Source of the DNA: Xenophilus sp. AP218F | Lineage (GTDB): Bacteria; Pseudomonadota; Gammaproteobacteria; Burkholderiales; Chromobacteriaceae | Reading direction: 5' to 3' | Assembly: GCA_002213445.1 (NCBI GenBank) | Contig: NJIE01000009.1 | Coordinates: 179,433-243,432 of the forward strand | Length of the DNA: 64,000 bases | Part shown: positions 1 to 9,424 of the stretch, one piece after another | How positions within the stretch are numbered: position 1 is the first letter of the stretch | Layout: every line of letters begins with the position of its first letter | Notes under the pieces: model-generated | The model's input: only the letters and a program-made list of their open reading frames with translations | Database searches by the model: none | What the model was told of the DNA's origin: nothing | Position numbers and translations under genes: made by a program

Positions 1-40
1 TCGCCATTCGTCCACCATGAAATGGCAAAGGAGGCTGAAC

Positions 41-718
41 ATGAGCGACTTCCAGCTACAGTACGGCGATGATTTCCTGCCCGTGGACGGCGATTTCCCC
101 CGCGCCGGCGACTACCTGCCCAGCTTCATGCTGGTGGATGACCAGAAGCGCGATGTGGCGCTGGAGCGCTTCGTGCGCAGCCCCAAGCTGATCCTCACTT
201 TGCTGTCGCTGGACGAGGACGAGCACGCCGGCATCTTCCTGCTGCGCGAAACGCGGCGCTTCGCCGAGCGCTGGCCGCAGCTGAAGCTGATCGTGATCAG
301 CGTGGACTCGCCCTCCTCGCTGGCGCGCGCGCGCCAGGAGCACGGCTTGCCCAACGTGACGCTGCTCTCCACGCTGCGCGGCCGCGATTTCCACAAGCAC
401 TACGGCGTGCTGATCAAGGAATATCCGTTAAGCGGCTACACCGCCCCGGCGCTGCTGCTGGCGGACGGCGACGACGTGATTCATTACGCCGAGCGGCTGG
501 CCAATACCCGCGATTACTTCAATTTCGACGCGCTGAACGCGCTGCTGGAACAGGCGGAAACCCAGCTGCGGGAAAAGGAAATGGCGGAGGAAGAGGAAAA
601 GGCGCGCGTCGAGGCCGAGCAGAGTCAAAGCGCGGAACGCTTGCTGGAAAAGGCGCGCCAGCTGCACGAAGCGCAGCTGGCGCGGCACAAAACGGACGGG
701 GACGGCGAAGCGGGCTGA
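41..718 (+). CDS. Thiol peroxidase (Tpx)-like protein without cysteines
   Basis: A 225-residue protein whose first ~170 residues follow the Tpx (atypical 2-Cys peroxiredoxin) fold order: PRAGDYLPSFML, a strand-rich core, NVTLLSTLRGRDF and a YGVLIKEYPLSG segment. The peroxidatic-Cys site, normally SxDTxVC, reads SLDEDEHAGIF, and the resolving-Cys region reads ARARQEHGL. There is no cysteine anywhere in the protein, so classical peroxidase chemistry is not possible. The last ~55 residues are a highly charged Glu/Lys/Arg helix, probably a coiled coil. The start at 41 is chosen because AAAGGAGG lies just upstream; an ATG at 17 lacks this. Function is unknown; a structural or sensor role is inference. 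Confidence 0.8.
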   Translation: MSDFQLQYGDDFLPVDGDFPRAGDYLPSFMLVDDQKRDVALERFVRSPKLILTLLSLDEDEHAGIFLLRETRRFAERWPQLKLIVISVDSPSSLARARQEHGLPNVTLLSTLRGRDFHKHYGVLIKEYPLSGYTAPALLLADGDDVIHYAERLANTRDYFNFDALNALLEQAETQLREKEMAEEEEKARVEAEQSQSAERLLEKARQLHEAQLARHKTDGDGEAG

Positions 719-739
719 GCGCCCGCTCCGCCTGGCGCC

Positions 740-1090
740 TTAGCGCAGGATTTCGACGCGCTTGACGTCGATCTTGCGCCCGTTCCACTCCTTGTCCACC
801 TTGCCGTGGATGCGCAGGCGGGTGTTCTGGTCGAACTTCTCGGCCGGCAGACGCTTGCGGTCGATCTCCACCGTCACGGTCTTGCCGCCGGCGTCGCGGA
901 ATTCATAATGTTCGTGATCCAGCTGGCGAACGATCTTGCCTTCCAGCGTCACCGGCGCGTCGTCCGCCGCCTTGTCCACCGCGGCGGCGTTGGTCAGCGG
1001 GGCGACCGCGCCCGGGCCGGTGAATTCGGCGTAGGCGGCGAAGGGCAGAAAGGCTGCGGCCAGCAGCACGGCGCTCAGTTTCATTTTCAT
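740..1090 (-). CDS. YgiW/NirD-family periplasmic OB-fold protein
   Basis: A 116-residue precursor with a signal peptide (MKMKLSAVLLAAAFLPFAAYA) followed by a small OB-fold of the BOF (bacterial OB-fold, DUF388) family. The typical pieces are visible: VTLEGKIVRQLDHEHYEFRD, an acidic-basic middle, and the closing strand GRKIDVKRVEIL. Family members (E. coli YgiW, YdeI) are periplasmic and linked to stress tolerance; the ligand is unknown. It lies downstream of the ppsA terminator and reads toward the Tpx-like gene, so it is probably monocistronic. Confidence 0.85.
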   Translation of the reverse strand: MKMKLSAVLLAAAFLPFAAYAEFTGPGAVAPLTNAAAVDKAADDAPVTLEGKIVRQLDHEHYEFRDAGGKTVTVEIDRKRLPAEKFDQNTRLRIHGKVDKEWNGRKIDVKRVEILR

Positions 1091-1166
1091 GGCGAGTCTC
1101 CTTGAGAGGGATGATTGATCTTGCTACCAGGCCATTACACCACAGGCAACTTAACTCAATCTTAAG

Positions 1167-1200
1167 ACGAAAAAACCGCCCGGAACGGGCGGTTTTCTAT
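1167..1200 (-). terminator. Rho-independent terminator after ppsA
   Basis: An inverted repeat ACCGCCCG/CGGGCGGT with a short loop is flanked by an A-tract and a T-tract. On the minus strand it ends in six U residues about 20 bases after the ppsA stop codon. The symmetry means it could also act on plus-strand transcripts. Confidence 0.85.
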
Positions 1201-1220
1201 GGGCGGGGAGATCGCCAGGC

Positions 1221-3608
1221 CTAGCGGTTCAATTCCTTGGCCAGATACAGCCAGGTTTCCACCACGGTGTCCGGGTTGAGGGATACGGTTTCGATGCCCT
1301 CTTCCACCAGCCACTTGGCGAAGTCCGGATGGTCCGACGGGCCCTGGCCGCAGATGCCGATATACTTGCCCTGCTTGCGGCAGGCCTGGATGGCCATATG
1401 CAGCATCACCTTCACCGCTTCGTTGCGCTCATCGAAGGTGGAGGCGATCGGGCCGCCGGAGTCGCGGTCCACGCCCAGCGTCAGCTGGGTCATGTCGTTG
1501 GAGCCGATGGAGAAGCCGTCGAAGTGCTGCAGGAACTTGTCGGCCAGCACGGCGTTGGTCGGCAGTTCGCACATCATGATCAGACGCAGGCCGTTCTCGC
1601 CGCGCTTCAGGCCGTTTTCGGCCAGTATTTCTACGACTTTCTCGGCTTCGGCCAGCGTGCGGACAAACGGGATCATCACTTCCACGTTGGTCAAGCCCAT
1701 CACGTCGCGCACTTTCTTGATGGCGCGGCACTCCAGCTCGAAACAGTCGCGGAACGATTCGGCCACGTAGCGCGCCGCGCCGCGGAAACCGATCATCGGG
1801 TTTTCTTCGTGCGGTTCGTACAGCTGGCCGCCGATCAGGTTGGCGTACTCGTTGGACTTGAAGTCCGACATGCGCACGATGACCTTTTTCGGGTAGAAGG
1901 CCGCCGCCAGCGTGGAGACGCCTTCGGCGATCTTGTCGACGTAGAAGTCCACCGGGCTGGCGTAGCCGGCGATGCGGTCGGCGATGACTTCCTTCAGCTC
2001 CGGGGCCTGCTTGTCGAATTCCAGCAGCGCTTTCGGGTGAATGCCGATCTGGCGGTTGATGACGAATTCCATCCGCGCGAGGCCCACGCCTTCGTTCGGC
2101 AGGTGGGCGAAGTCGAAAGCCAGTTCCGGGTTGCCTACGTTCATCATGATCTTGACCGGCGACTTGGGCATCTTGTCCAGTTCCAGGTCGATCACTTCCA
2201 CGTCCAAGAGGCCGTCGTAGATGTTGCCGGTATCGCCTTCGGCGCAGGATACCGTCACCTGCATGCCTTCGCTCAGTACGTCGGTGGCGTCGCCGCAGCC
2301 GACCACGGCCGGGATGCCCAGCTCGCGCGCGATGATGGCGGCGTGGCAGGTGCGGCCGCCGCGGTTGGTGACGATGGCGGCGGCGCGCTTCATCACCGGT
2401 TCCCAATCCGGGTCGGTCATGTCGGTGACCAGCACGTCGCCCGGCTTGACGCGGTCCATCTCGGACGCGTCCTTGATGGTGCGCACAGTGCCCTGGCCGA
2501 TCTTCTGGCCGATGGCGCGGCCTTCGCACAGAATGGCGGACTTGCTGTTCAGGCGGTAGCGACGCAGGGTGTCCTTGCGGTCTTCCTGCGATTTGACGGT
2601 TTCCGGACGCGCTTGCAGGATGTACAGCTTGCCATCCACGCCGTCGCGGCCCCACTCGATGTCCATCGGGCGGCCGTAATGTTTTTCGATGATCAGCGCG
2701 TACTGGGCCAGCTCGGCCACTTCGGCGTCGCTGATCGAAAACTGCTTGCGCAGAGCGGGCTCCACATCGACGGTCTTGACCGACCGGCCGGCTTGCGACG
2801 CGTCGGTGAATTCCATCTTGATCAGCTTGGAGCCCATGGTCTTGCGCAGCACGGCCGGACGGCCGGCCTTCAGCGTCGGCTTGTGCACGTAGAACTCGTC
2901 CGGGTTCACGGCGCCCTGCACCACGGTCTCGCCCAGGCCGTAGGAAGCGGTGATGAACACCACGTCTTCAAAGCCGGATTCGGTGTCGATGGTGAACATC
3001 ACGCCGGCCGCGCCCTTGTCGGAACGCACCATGCGCTGCACGCCGGCGGACAGGGCCACCACATCGTGGGCGAAGCCCTTGTGCACGCGGTAGGAGATGG
3101 CGCGGTCGTTGTAGAGGGAGGCGAAAACGTGTTTCATCGCATCCTTGACGTTGTCAAGGCCGCGGATATTCAGGAAGGTTTCTTGCTGGCCTGCGAACGA
3201 GGCATCGGGAAGGTCTTCGGCGGTGGCGGAGGAACGGACGGCGACGGAGATATCGGCCCCCCCGGCATCGGCTACCATCTTGTCCCAGGCTTCCTTGATG
3301 TCGGCGTCAAGCTTGGCCGGGAACGGGGTATCGATGATCCACTGGCGAATTTCCTTGCCGACGCGGGCCAGTTCGCTGACATCGTCGATATCCAGCTTGG
3401 AAAGCGCGGCGTTGATTCTGTCCGCAAGACCATTGTGCTGGAGAAAGTCCCGGTACGCCTGCGCGGTGGTGGCAAAGCCGCCGGGAACACGAACGCCGGA
3501 GCCGGCCAACTGACTGATCATTTCACCCAGAGAGGCGTTCTTGCCGCCTACCTGCTCCACGTCGGTCATGCGCAGCTTCTCGAACCAGATGACGTAGTTG
3601 TCTGCCAT
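1221..3608 (-). CDS. ppsA: Phosphoenolpyruvate synthase
   Basis: A 795-residue pyruvate, water dikinase that converts pyruvate, ATP and water to PEP, AMP and phosphate for gluconeogenesis. Domains in order: N-terminal ATP-grasp ([31 protein letters not shown]), a central swivelling phosphohistidine domain with [15 protein letters not shown], and a C-terminal PEP/pyruvate TIM barrel ending with the catalytic-Cys motif GICGQGPSD. Length matches E. coli PpsA (~792). The start MADNYVIWF is chosen for its AGGAAGTG ribosome site and family N-terminus; the frame extends 44 codons upstream without family similarity. It is divergent from its regulator ppsR. Confidence 0.97.
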   Translation of the reverse strand: MADNYVIWFEKLRMTDVEQVGGKNASLGEMISQLAGSGVRVPGGFATTAQAYRDFLQHNGLADRINAALSKLDIDDVSELARVGKEIRQWIIDTPFPAKLDADIKEAWDKMVADAGGADISVAVRSSATAEDLPDASFAGQQETFLNIRGLDNVKDAMKHVFASLYNDRAISYRVHKGFAHDVVALSAGVQRMVRSDKGAAGVMFTIDTESGFEDVVFITASYGLGETVVQGAVNPDEFYVHKPTLKAGRPAVLRKTMGSKLIKMEFTDASQAGRSVKTVDVEPALRKQFSISDAEVAELAQYALIIEKHYGRPMDIEWGRDGVDGKLYILQARPETVKSQEDRKDTLRRYRLNSKSAILCEGRAIGQKIGQGTVRTIKDASEMDRVKPGDVLVTDMTDPDWEPVMKRAAAIVTNRGGRTCHAAIIARELGIPAVVGCGDATDVLSEGMQVTVSCAEGDTGNIYDGLLDVEVIDLELDKMPKSPVKIMMNVGNPELAFDFAHLPNEGVGLARMEFVINRQIGIHPKALLEFDKQAPELKEVIADRIAGYASPVDFYVDKIAEGVSTLAAAFYPKKVIVRMSDFKSNEYANLIGGQLYEPHEENPMIGFRGAARYVAESFRDCFELECRAIKKVRDVMGLTNVEVMIPFVRTLAEAEKVVEILAENGLKRGENGLRLIMMCELPTNAVLADKFLQHFDGFSIGSNDMTQLTLGVDRDSGGPIASTFDERNEAVKVMLHMAIQACRKQGKYIGICGQGPSDHPDFAKWLVEEGIETVSLNPDTVVETWLYLAKELNR

Positions 3609-3882
3609 CACTTCACTTCCTGTGTTGGGATTGGGACGATAGGGCCGCATTCTAGCCGAATTACGTGCCATTTGCGTAGCAACTTTTGCACTGCACAACG
3701 CTACTTTCATGTAAAGATATTTCAGTTCCAATCTTTTCAATCACTTAGCCGGATTTGCCGATTTTTCGCACACGAATGTCATGTAATTGCAAAACTACAG
3801 TTCGAAAGCGAAAATATGCGGTTTTATGCCAGCCGGCAACCGGTATACACTGGCCTCATCCTCATCCGCCACAGGTGCATCG
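3609..3882. promoter_or_regulatory. Divergent ppsA/ppsR promoter region
   Basis: This 274-base gap separates the two start codons and is more AT-rich than its flanks. It contains an imperfect inverted repeat, GTAGC...GCTAC, around 3676-3705 and several AT tracts suited to -10 elements on both strands. No operator can be assigned confidently. Confidence 0.45.
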
Positions 3883-4704
3883 ATGACACACCACCGCTCC
3901 GCTTTCTTCATTTCCGACCGCACCGGCATTACCGCCGAATCGCTGGGCAACACCCTGCTCACCCAGTTCGACAGCCTGGAGTTCAAGCGCGAAACCGTGC
4001 CCTTCGTCGACACCGTGGAAAAAGCCACGCTGTTGTCCGAGCGCATCTCGCAAGTGGCGGAGGCCGACCACCTGCGGCCGCTGGTTTTCACCAGCATCGT
4101 CAATCCCGAAATCCGCGAGGCGCTGCGCCTGAACAATGTGGTGCTGATCGACTTCTTCGAAACCTTCATCGGCCACCTGGAAGCCGAAATCGGCCAGAAA
4201 GCTTCGCTGTCGATTGGAAAAGCCCACGGCATGGTCAACGAGGAGCAATACGATCACCGCATCGAAGCGGTGAACTTCTCGCTCAACCACGATGACGGCG
4301 TGAAGCTGAAAGACCTGAACGAGGCCGACGTGATCCTGGTGGGCGTGTCCCGCTCCGGCAAGACGCCCACCTGCCTGTATCTGGCGCTGCAATACGGCAT
4401 CCGCGCCGCCAACTACCCGCTGACGCCGGAAGACCTGGGCAGCCCCACCCTGCCCAAGATCCTGCTGCCGTTCAAGGACAAGATGTTCGGGCTGACCATC
4501 GACCCGACCCGCCTGCACAACATCCGCTCGGAGCGGCGGCCGGACTCCAGATACGCCAGCATGGACAACTGCCGGCGCGAGGTGAACGAGGCCGAATCGA
4601 TGTTCCGCCACCACGGCGTGCCCTTCATCAGCACCACCCACAAGTCGATCGAAGAGATCGCCTCCACCATCATGCACAAGGCGGCGCTGGGACGTAAGTT
4701 CTAG
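3883..4704 (+). CDS. ppsR: PEP synthase regulatory protein (bifunctional kinase/phosphorylase)
   Basis: A 273-residue DUF299-family protein. Family members inactivate PEP synthase by ADP-dependent phosphorylation of an active-site threonine and reactivate it by Pi-dependent dephosphorylation. The N-terminal signature [16 protein letters not shown] and the P-loop GVSRSGKTP near residue 150 are both present. The C-terminal half has [10 protein letters not shown] and [12 protein letters not shown], usual for the family. Length is close to E. coli PpsR (277). The start at 3883 gives the family N-terminus [10 protein letters not shown]; an upstream in-frame ATG would add 32 unrelated residues. Divergence from ppsA supports the assignment. 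Confidence 0.96.
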   Translation: MTHHRSAFFISDRTGITAESLGNTLLTQFDSLEFKRETVPFVDTVEKATLLSERISQVAEADHLRPLVFTSIVNPEIREALRLNNVVLIDFFETFIGHLEAEIGQKASLSIGKAHGMVNEEQYDHRIEAVNFSLNHDDGVKLKDLNEADVILVGVSRSGKTPTCLYLALQYGIRAANYPLTPEDLGSPTLPKILLPFKDKMFGLTIDPTRLHNIRSERRPDSRYASMDNCRREVNEAESMFRHHGVPFISTTHKSIEEIASTIMHKAALGRKF

Positions 4705-4713
4705 ACCGCGGCC

Positions 4714-4740
4714 GGCCGGGGCTCAGCCCCCGGCCTTTTT
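4714..4740 (+). terminator. Terminator after ppsR
   Basis: The stem GGCCGGGG/CCCCGGCC with a six-base loop is followed by TTTTT, starting 10 bases after the ppsR stop. It overlaps the last codons of the convergent SUI1 gene. Confidence 0.85.
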
Positions 4741-5082
4741 CACCGTGAAACCCTGCTGTTGCAGCTCGGCCATCACCGCGGCCACGTGATCGCCCTGCAC
4801 TTCGATCACACCATCCCTCACCGTCCCCCCGCTGCCGCAGCGCGCCCGCAATCGCTTGCCGAGCCGGGCCAGGGCCTCGCCCGCCAGCGGTACGCCCTTG
4901 ACCACGGTCACGGCCTTGCCGCCTCTCCCCTTGGTTTCGCGCGATACCCTCGCCACGCCGTCGCCGGACGGCGGCGGCGCATCGGCGCACACGCACGCGG
5001 CCAGCGCCTGCCGGCAGCCCGGGCACATGCGGCCGTGCTCGGTGGAGTACACCAGCCCGCCGCTTCCCGTTTTCGATTTCAT
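4723..5082 (-). CDS. SUI1/eIF1-type translation factor (YciH family)
   Basis: A 119-residue protein with an N-terminal zinc-ribbon-like segment (CPGCRQALAACVC) followed by a SUI1/eIF1 fold (VTVVKGVPL; RLRARCGSGGTVRDGVIEVQGDH; LQQQGFTVKKAGG). The motif GSGGTV is typical of bacterial YciH. YciH proteins can replace part of IF3 function in start selection in vitro; the physiological role is unclear. The start MKSKTGSGG is chosen over an ATG 11 codons upstream because it matches the family N-terminus and has GGGAAGCG upstream. Its 3' end overlaps the ppsR terminator. Confidence 0.92.
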   Translation of the reverse strand: MKSKTGSGGLVYSTEHGRMCPGCRQALAACVCADAPPPSGDGVARVSRETKGRGGKAVTVVKGVPLAGEALARLGKRLRARCGSGGTVRDGVIEVQGDHVAAVMAELQQQGFTVKKAGG

Positions 5083-5303
5083 GCTTTCGCTTCCCGGTTG
5101 AAAATCCAGCCGCAAATGGTCGGCGATTGCCCGTCCACAGGCAAGCCATGCCGCGGCGAGGCCTCAGGACATGAAAATAATTCGGCATTCAAATGCACGG
5201 CCATGATCATATCTATCTGTTTAATTGTGACTTTTTATTAATCGAATGAACGATAGAAACCAGACGCTTTCCAACATGCACACCCTTATTGCAAGAGCCG
5301 ATC

Positions 5304-5645
5304 ATGTTGATTCCCGCCGTTCATTACCAGCCCATCACCCTGCCGCCGGTCGAGCGTCCCGCCCGCCCCGCGGCCAAGGTGGCCGGCATCGGCGCCAATC
5401 AGCCCTATTCCGCCGATCAGCACCACGAAATGGCGGAGATGCTGTATCGCCAACTGCTGCTGCAACAAAGCCAGCCGGGCGATTCGACCCAGAGCCAGCC
5501 TTTGCCTTTCCGCCGCTCATCCGCTCCTGATCCGGCTCAAACCCTGCCCGCCGCGCCGCGCGCGCGCGAAACCGGGCCGCAGCTGGCCGCGTATCGCCAA
5601 ACGCCGGCCATGCCGAACGGCAGCCTGTTCTACGCGCAAGCCTAG
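5304..5645 (+). CDS. Small proline/glutamine-rich protein of unknown function
   Basis: A predicted 113-residue protein (start ATG at 5304; an ATG at 5289 is possible). Composition is rich in Pro, Ala and Gln, with one potential helix (SADQHHEMAEMLYRQLLLQQ) and otherwise low complexity. No signal peptide, membrane segment or known domain was recognised. It sits alone between an AT-rich promoter-like stretch and the trpS leader. Codon usage looks like its neighbours, so it is probably real. Confidence 0.55.
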   Translation: MLIPAVHYQPITLPPVERPARPAAKVAGIGANQPYSADQHHEMAEMLYRQLLLQQSQPGDSTQSQPLPFRRSSAPDPAQTLPAAPRARETGPQLAAYRQTPAMPNGSLFYAQA

Positions 5646-5667
5646 GTCTCGCGCCCGGACGGCAGGG

Positions 5668-5697
5668 TTGACACTCCTCCGGCGCGCGTGGTTACAT
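5668..5697 (+). promoter_or_regulatory. Probable promoter of the trpS leader
   Basis: A perfect -35 TTGACA at 5668-5673 is followed 18 bases later by TTACAT at 5692-5697, with an extended -10 TG at 5689-5690. This predicts a transcription start near 5704, which coincides with the leader-peptide ATG, so the leader may be translated from a leaderless or near-leaderless end. Confidence 0.6.
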
Positions 5698-5703
5698 GAA
5701 AAC

Positions 5704-5757
5704 ATGAATACCGCATCCGCATTCGCAATCCAGTTCTGGTGGTGGCGCCTCTCCTAG
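5704..5757 (+). CDS. Trp leader peptide upstream of trpS
   Basis: A 17-codon open frame, MNTASAFAIQFWWWRLS, contains three consecutive Trp codons (5737-5745) immediately before a strong set of alternative RNA hairpins. This is the classical layout of an amino-acid attenuator: ribosome stalling at Trp codons when charged tRNA-Trp is low would favour antitermination of trpS downstream. No ribosome-binding site is obvious, consistent with a leaderless start (see the promoter entry). The tandem Trp codons are seen directly; regulation is inferred from established attenuator logic. Confidence 0.8.
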   Translation: MNTASAFAIQFWWWRLS

Positions 5758-5821
5758 GCGGCACCGGCGCTTGCGCACGCAAATCACCCGGGAGCTGCCG
5801 ACAAGGCGCACCGGGTTTTTT
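5739..5821 (+). promoter_or_regulatory. Transcription attenuator of trpS
   Basis: Segment 1 (GGTGGCGCCT, overlapping the Trp codons) can pair with segment 2 (AGGCGGCACC) at nine of ten positions. Segment 2 also contains CGGCA, able to pair with TGCCG inside the next hairpin. The terminator hairpin at 5786-5816 has ACCCGG/CCGGGT plus an inner GC(U)GCC/GGCGC stem and runs into TTTTTT (5816-5821). The order leader peptide, 1:2, 2:3, 3:4 fits Trp attenuation; the exact antiterminator fold is inferred by eye. Confidence 0.75.
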
Positions 5822-5877
5822 CATGGCATCCCCCCACCTTGCCGGCAGTCTCCAGATACCTCTGACCCGGAGACTGA

Positions 5878-6903
<1,026 letters not shown>

Positions 6904-6935
6904 GCGCCTTTTGCGATCTTGTCAGGGAGCACGCG

Positions 6936-7253
6936 ATGGAACACGTTTTTCAATGCCAGAGCCTGGAGGAAGTCCGGGATCAGATAGACCGCATCGACCG
7001 CGTGCTGGTGGCGCTGGTGGCCGAACGCGGCATTTACGTGCGCCAGGCGGCGCAGTTCAAGGACAGCCGCGCCGAGGTGGAGGGCGGCAAGCGCGTCGAT
7101 CAGGTGATGCGCCGGGTGGAGCGGCTGGCGGGCGAACTGGGCGCCGACCCCGCGCTCACCGCCGCCATCTACCGCAGCATGATCACCCACTTCGTGGCCG
7201 ATGAGCTGGCCCAATTCAATCGCCGCCGGCCACGCGACGGCGACGGACATTAG
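6936..7253 (+). CDS. AroQ-class chorismate mutase / PchB-like protein
   Basis: A 105-residue all-helical protein. The N-terminal helix LEEVRDQIDRIDRVLVALVAER carries the Arg/Asp pattern of AroQ chorismate mutases, followed by KDSR near the first loop and a C-terminal helix MITHFVADELAQFNRRR. The overall pattern is closer to PchB (isochorismate pyruvate lyase with mutase side activity) than to fused CM-prephenate dehydratase. The start at 6936 has AGGGAG upstream. Cotranscription with trpS would place it under the Trp attenuator. Its 3' end overlaps the convergent GNAT gene by 4 bases. Lyase versus mutase activity cannot be decided here. Confidence 0.85.
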   Translation: MEHVFQCQSLEEVRDQIDRIDRVLVALVAERGIYVRQAAQFKDSRAEVEGGKRVDQVMRRVERLAGELGADPALTAAIYRSMITHFVADELAQFNRRRPRDGDGH

Positions 7254-7828
7254 GCGACCGCGGTCTGCGACCGTGCGCGATCGGCGTGCGGCTGCGCCGC
7301 CGGGCTCTGGTAACGGTAAACGTCCAACCCGACGCAGCCATGCTGCACCCGGCTCTGCCGGTCGCGTCGAAAGCCGTTGCGCTTGAGCAGGCGCTTCATC
7401 CCCGCAGCATAGGGCGTACACTCGGCCAGCAAGATATGTTCCGCCGGCAACGCCTGCAACAGCGCGCGCAGCATGGCCGTACCGCCGCCGCCGCACTGGC
7501 AGGGCGAGGCCAGCGAAAACATGTCGATGCGCGCCGCGCTCAGGCCCGGCTCCGGCAACAGCCAACAGAAGCCAGCCGCCCGCTGGCCTTGGCTCAGCAG
7601 GAGCAGGCGCCCGCTTTCCGGCAAATTCCGCAACAGCCCCTTGCCGCCAAGCAAAGCCGTTTTCAGCAGCCTGGCCAGCAGACTGACCCGCCCTCCCGGG
7701 CTCAGATACGCCTCGCAGTAAGCGCCTTCCTCGCAGCCCTGAAGCGCCAGCTCATAGATGAATGGCACATCCAGCAAACCGGCTGGCTGCAATCGCCAAT
7801 CGCCCCGCGGCGACTCGGTTGTCCTCAT
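7250..7828 (-). CDS. GNAT-family N-acetyltransferase-like protein
   Basis: A 192-residue protein with a weak GNAT pattern: an N-terminal helix (GLLDVPFIYELALQG), a central strand (AAGFCWLLPE), a glycine-rich motif-A-like loop (CQCGGGGTAMLRALLQAL) and a C-terminal MKRLLKRNGFRRD helix-strand like the terminal GNAT motif. The acceptor substrate is unknown. The tail is Ala/Arg-rich and overlaps the stop of the chorismate-mutase gene by 4 bases. The assignment rests on motif order only. Confidence 0.65.
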   Translation of the reverse strand: MRTTESPRGDWRLQPAGLLDVPFIYELALQGCEEGAYCEAYLSPGGRVSLLARLLKTALLGGKGLLRNLPESGRLLLLSQGQRAAGFCWLLPEPGLSAARIDMFSLASPCQCGGGGTAMLRALLQALPAEHILLAECTPYAAGMKRLLKRNGFRRDRQSRVQHGCVGLDVYRYQSPAAQPHADRARSQTAVA

Positions 7829-8205
7829 TCAGCCCTCGCGACCCATACGATTCGGCGAGCGCAACCGGCGATTGCTGGCTCATGCTCGCGGTAATGCGAT
7901 GATTATAGCCATGCAGACAAATGCCTTTGGCATTATCAGCTCGCCGTAATAACCGTTAACACAAGCAAGAGCTATCGCGCGCGCCCGGCTCATTGCTGCC
8001 GCGGCCGTAGCGATGCCGGGAGCGAGGGGTACGGCAGCCTGCTCTCCGGCGCTGGCAAAGAGACCGCATCCAGCCATGCGAGAGGCGGCCCTGAGCCAAC
8101 TGCCGCCGCGACCTGGCCTGCAGGAAAGAAATCAACATTCTCAACCAGCTGATTTGATTCGTTTTTTTCAGATGACGCCTATCATGCCAAAAGCGCCCGC
8201 TTTCA
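7829..8205. other. Intergenic stretch without a recognised gene
   Basis: These 377 bases lie between the GNAT gene start and the stop of the MBL hydrolase, both on the minus strand. The right part (8125-8185) is AT-richer and could hold the GNAT promoter. No convincing coding frame, tRNA or terminator was seen. Confidence 0.4.
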
Positions 8206-8973
8206 TTACAGGCAGGCGCGCCAGCCGTCGTAACCGACTTCCACACCCGGAGGGCACACCGCCCCGAGGGCGCGATACTCCAGCTTGTGGGTCATGTGGA
8301 TCAGCACCGTGCGCTCCGCGCCGATGCGCCGCGCCCAGTCGAAGGACTGGTTCACGCCCAGATGCGAAGGATAGGGATCGTGGTTCAGGCAGTCGAGGAA
8401 CAGCAGCTTGAGCCCGGACAGCAGGGGCAGGCTGTCCTCGGGAATGTCTGACAGATCGGTCAGCCAGGCCATGTCGCCGATGCGCCAGCCAAGGCAAGGC
8501 CAGCTGCCGTGCCGCAAGGGGATGGGCGTCAGCGCCACGCCCTGATGCCGGAACGGCCCGCTCACCGTTTCGGGCAGCAGCACCGGCTTGTCCCAGTTGC
8601 GCGACGGCGGCAGCAAGGCGTAGCCGAAGCGCTCGCGGATATTGTCCAGCGTGAAGGCGTTGCCGTAGAGCGGAATCGGCCCCTGCTTGACGTAGCAGAA
8701 GGCGCGCAGATCGTCGATGCCGTTGAGGTGATCGGCGTGCGGGTGGGTGTAAAGCACCGCGTCGACCTGAACGATGCCTTCGCGCAGGGCCTGCTGACGC
8801 AGGTCGGGACCGGTGTCGATCAGAAAAGCCTGCCCGCCGGCTTTGACGTAGGCGCTGGCGCGGGTGCGCCGGTTGCGCGGCTCGTCGGACAGGCAGGTGG
8901 CGCAGCGGCAGCCGATGGCCGGCGTGCCGGAGCTGGAACCGCAACCCAGAATGGTGACGTCAAGCTGGCTCAA
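8206..8973 (-). CDS. MBL-fold metallo-hydrolase (PhnP-like)
   Basis: A 255-residue metallo-beta-lactamase-fold protein. It has LGCGSSSGTPAIGCRCATC with paired cysteines at the N-terminus, the metal motif THPHADHLNGID, DTGPD, LTDLSDIPED and a late HMTHKLEY histidine. This pattern matches PhnP-type phosphodiesterases, which open cyclic phosphates, and related hydrolases. There is no phn operon nearby, so the substrate is open. The start is taken as TTG at 8973, giving MSQLDVTILG with GGAAG upstream. An ATG at 9087 would add unrelated residues and overlap the neighbouring gene by 74 bases. Confidence 0.85.
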   Translation of the reverse strand: MSQLDVTILGCGSSSGTPAIGCRCATCLSDEPRNRRTRASAYVKAGGQAFLIDTGPDLRQQALREGIVQVDAVLYTHPHADHLNGIDDLRAFCYVKQGPIPLYGNAFTLDNIRERFGYALLPPSRNWDKPVLLPETVSGPFRHQGVALTPIPLRHGSWPCLGWRIGDMAWLTDLSDIPEDSLPLLSGLKLLFLDCLNHDPYPSHLGVNQSFDWARRIGAERTVLIHMTHKLEYRALGAVCPPGVEVGYDGWRACL

Positions 8974-9013
8974 GATGGCTTCCACGAATGCAAGGCGCCT
9001 GGGCGCGGGTTGA

Positions 9014-9409
9014 TCACTGGCACAAAGGCGGCCGCGTCGCCGCTTCGCGCGTCCAGCCGCCGTCGCAACTGACCTCGCCGCCGGCATCCTGCCGGCAGCT
9101 GCCCTGCGGCTGTTTGGCGCAATAGGCGTTGCCGTCGCGCGAGACCAGGCACTGCCCCGGCCCGGCGAAAAAGCCGCCGCCGGCGCGCACCGCGCCGCCG
9201 CCGGGATACGGCGAACAGAACAGGTTGCCGAATTCGTCGATCACGCACTGGCCGGCGCTGCAATAGGCCTGGCCCTGATGCGACAGCGCCATGCCGCCCG
9301 GCGCGGCGCAATAGCCGCGCCCGTTCAGGTTGACGCAGTTGGCGCCGGCCGCCAGGGCCCAGCCCAGCAGCATCAGCGCCGCCATGCTTCTCGCCGCGCG
9401 CATCGTCAT
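9014..9409 (-). CDS. Secreted cysteine-rich repeat protein
   Basis: A 131-residue precursor with a signal peptide (ARSMAALMLLGWALAAGA) and about five short repeats of the form C-x(3-5)-G-x-x-[YFS]-C, for example CVNLNGRGYC, CVIDEFGNLFC, CLVSRDGNAYC and CRQDAGGEVSC. The cysteine count suggests disulphide-bonded hairpins in the periplasm or outside the cell. No enzyme motif is present and no family was recognised. It sits between the tatD and MBL genes on the same strand with short gaps, so it may be cotranscribed with them. Confidence 0.75.
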   Translation of the reverse strand: MTMRAARSMAALMLLGWALAAGANCVNLNGRGYCAAPGGMALSHQGQAYCSAGQCVIDEFGNLFCSPYPGGGAVRAGGGFFAGPGQCLVSRDGNAYCAKQPQGSCRQDAGGEVSCDGGWTREAATRPPLCQ

Positions 9410-9424
9410 CGACGCTCTCCTCGC

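Noticed and set aside
1329..4295. A very long open frame opposite ppsA
   Set aside because: GC-rich codon bias of ppsA leaves the antisense frame open. Its product has no domain and is His/Ala/Gly-rich, typical of a shadow frame.
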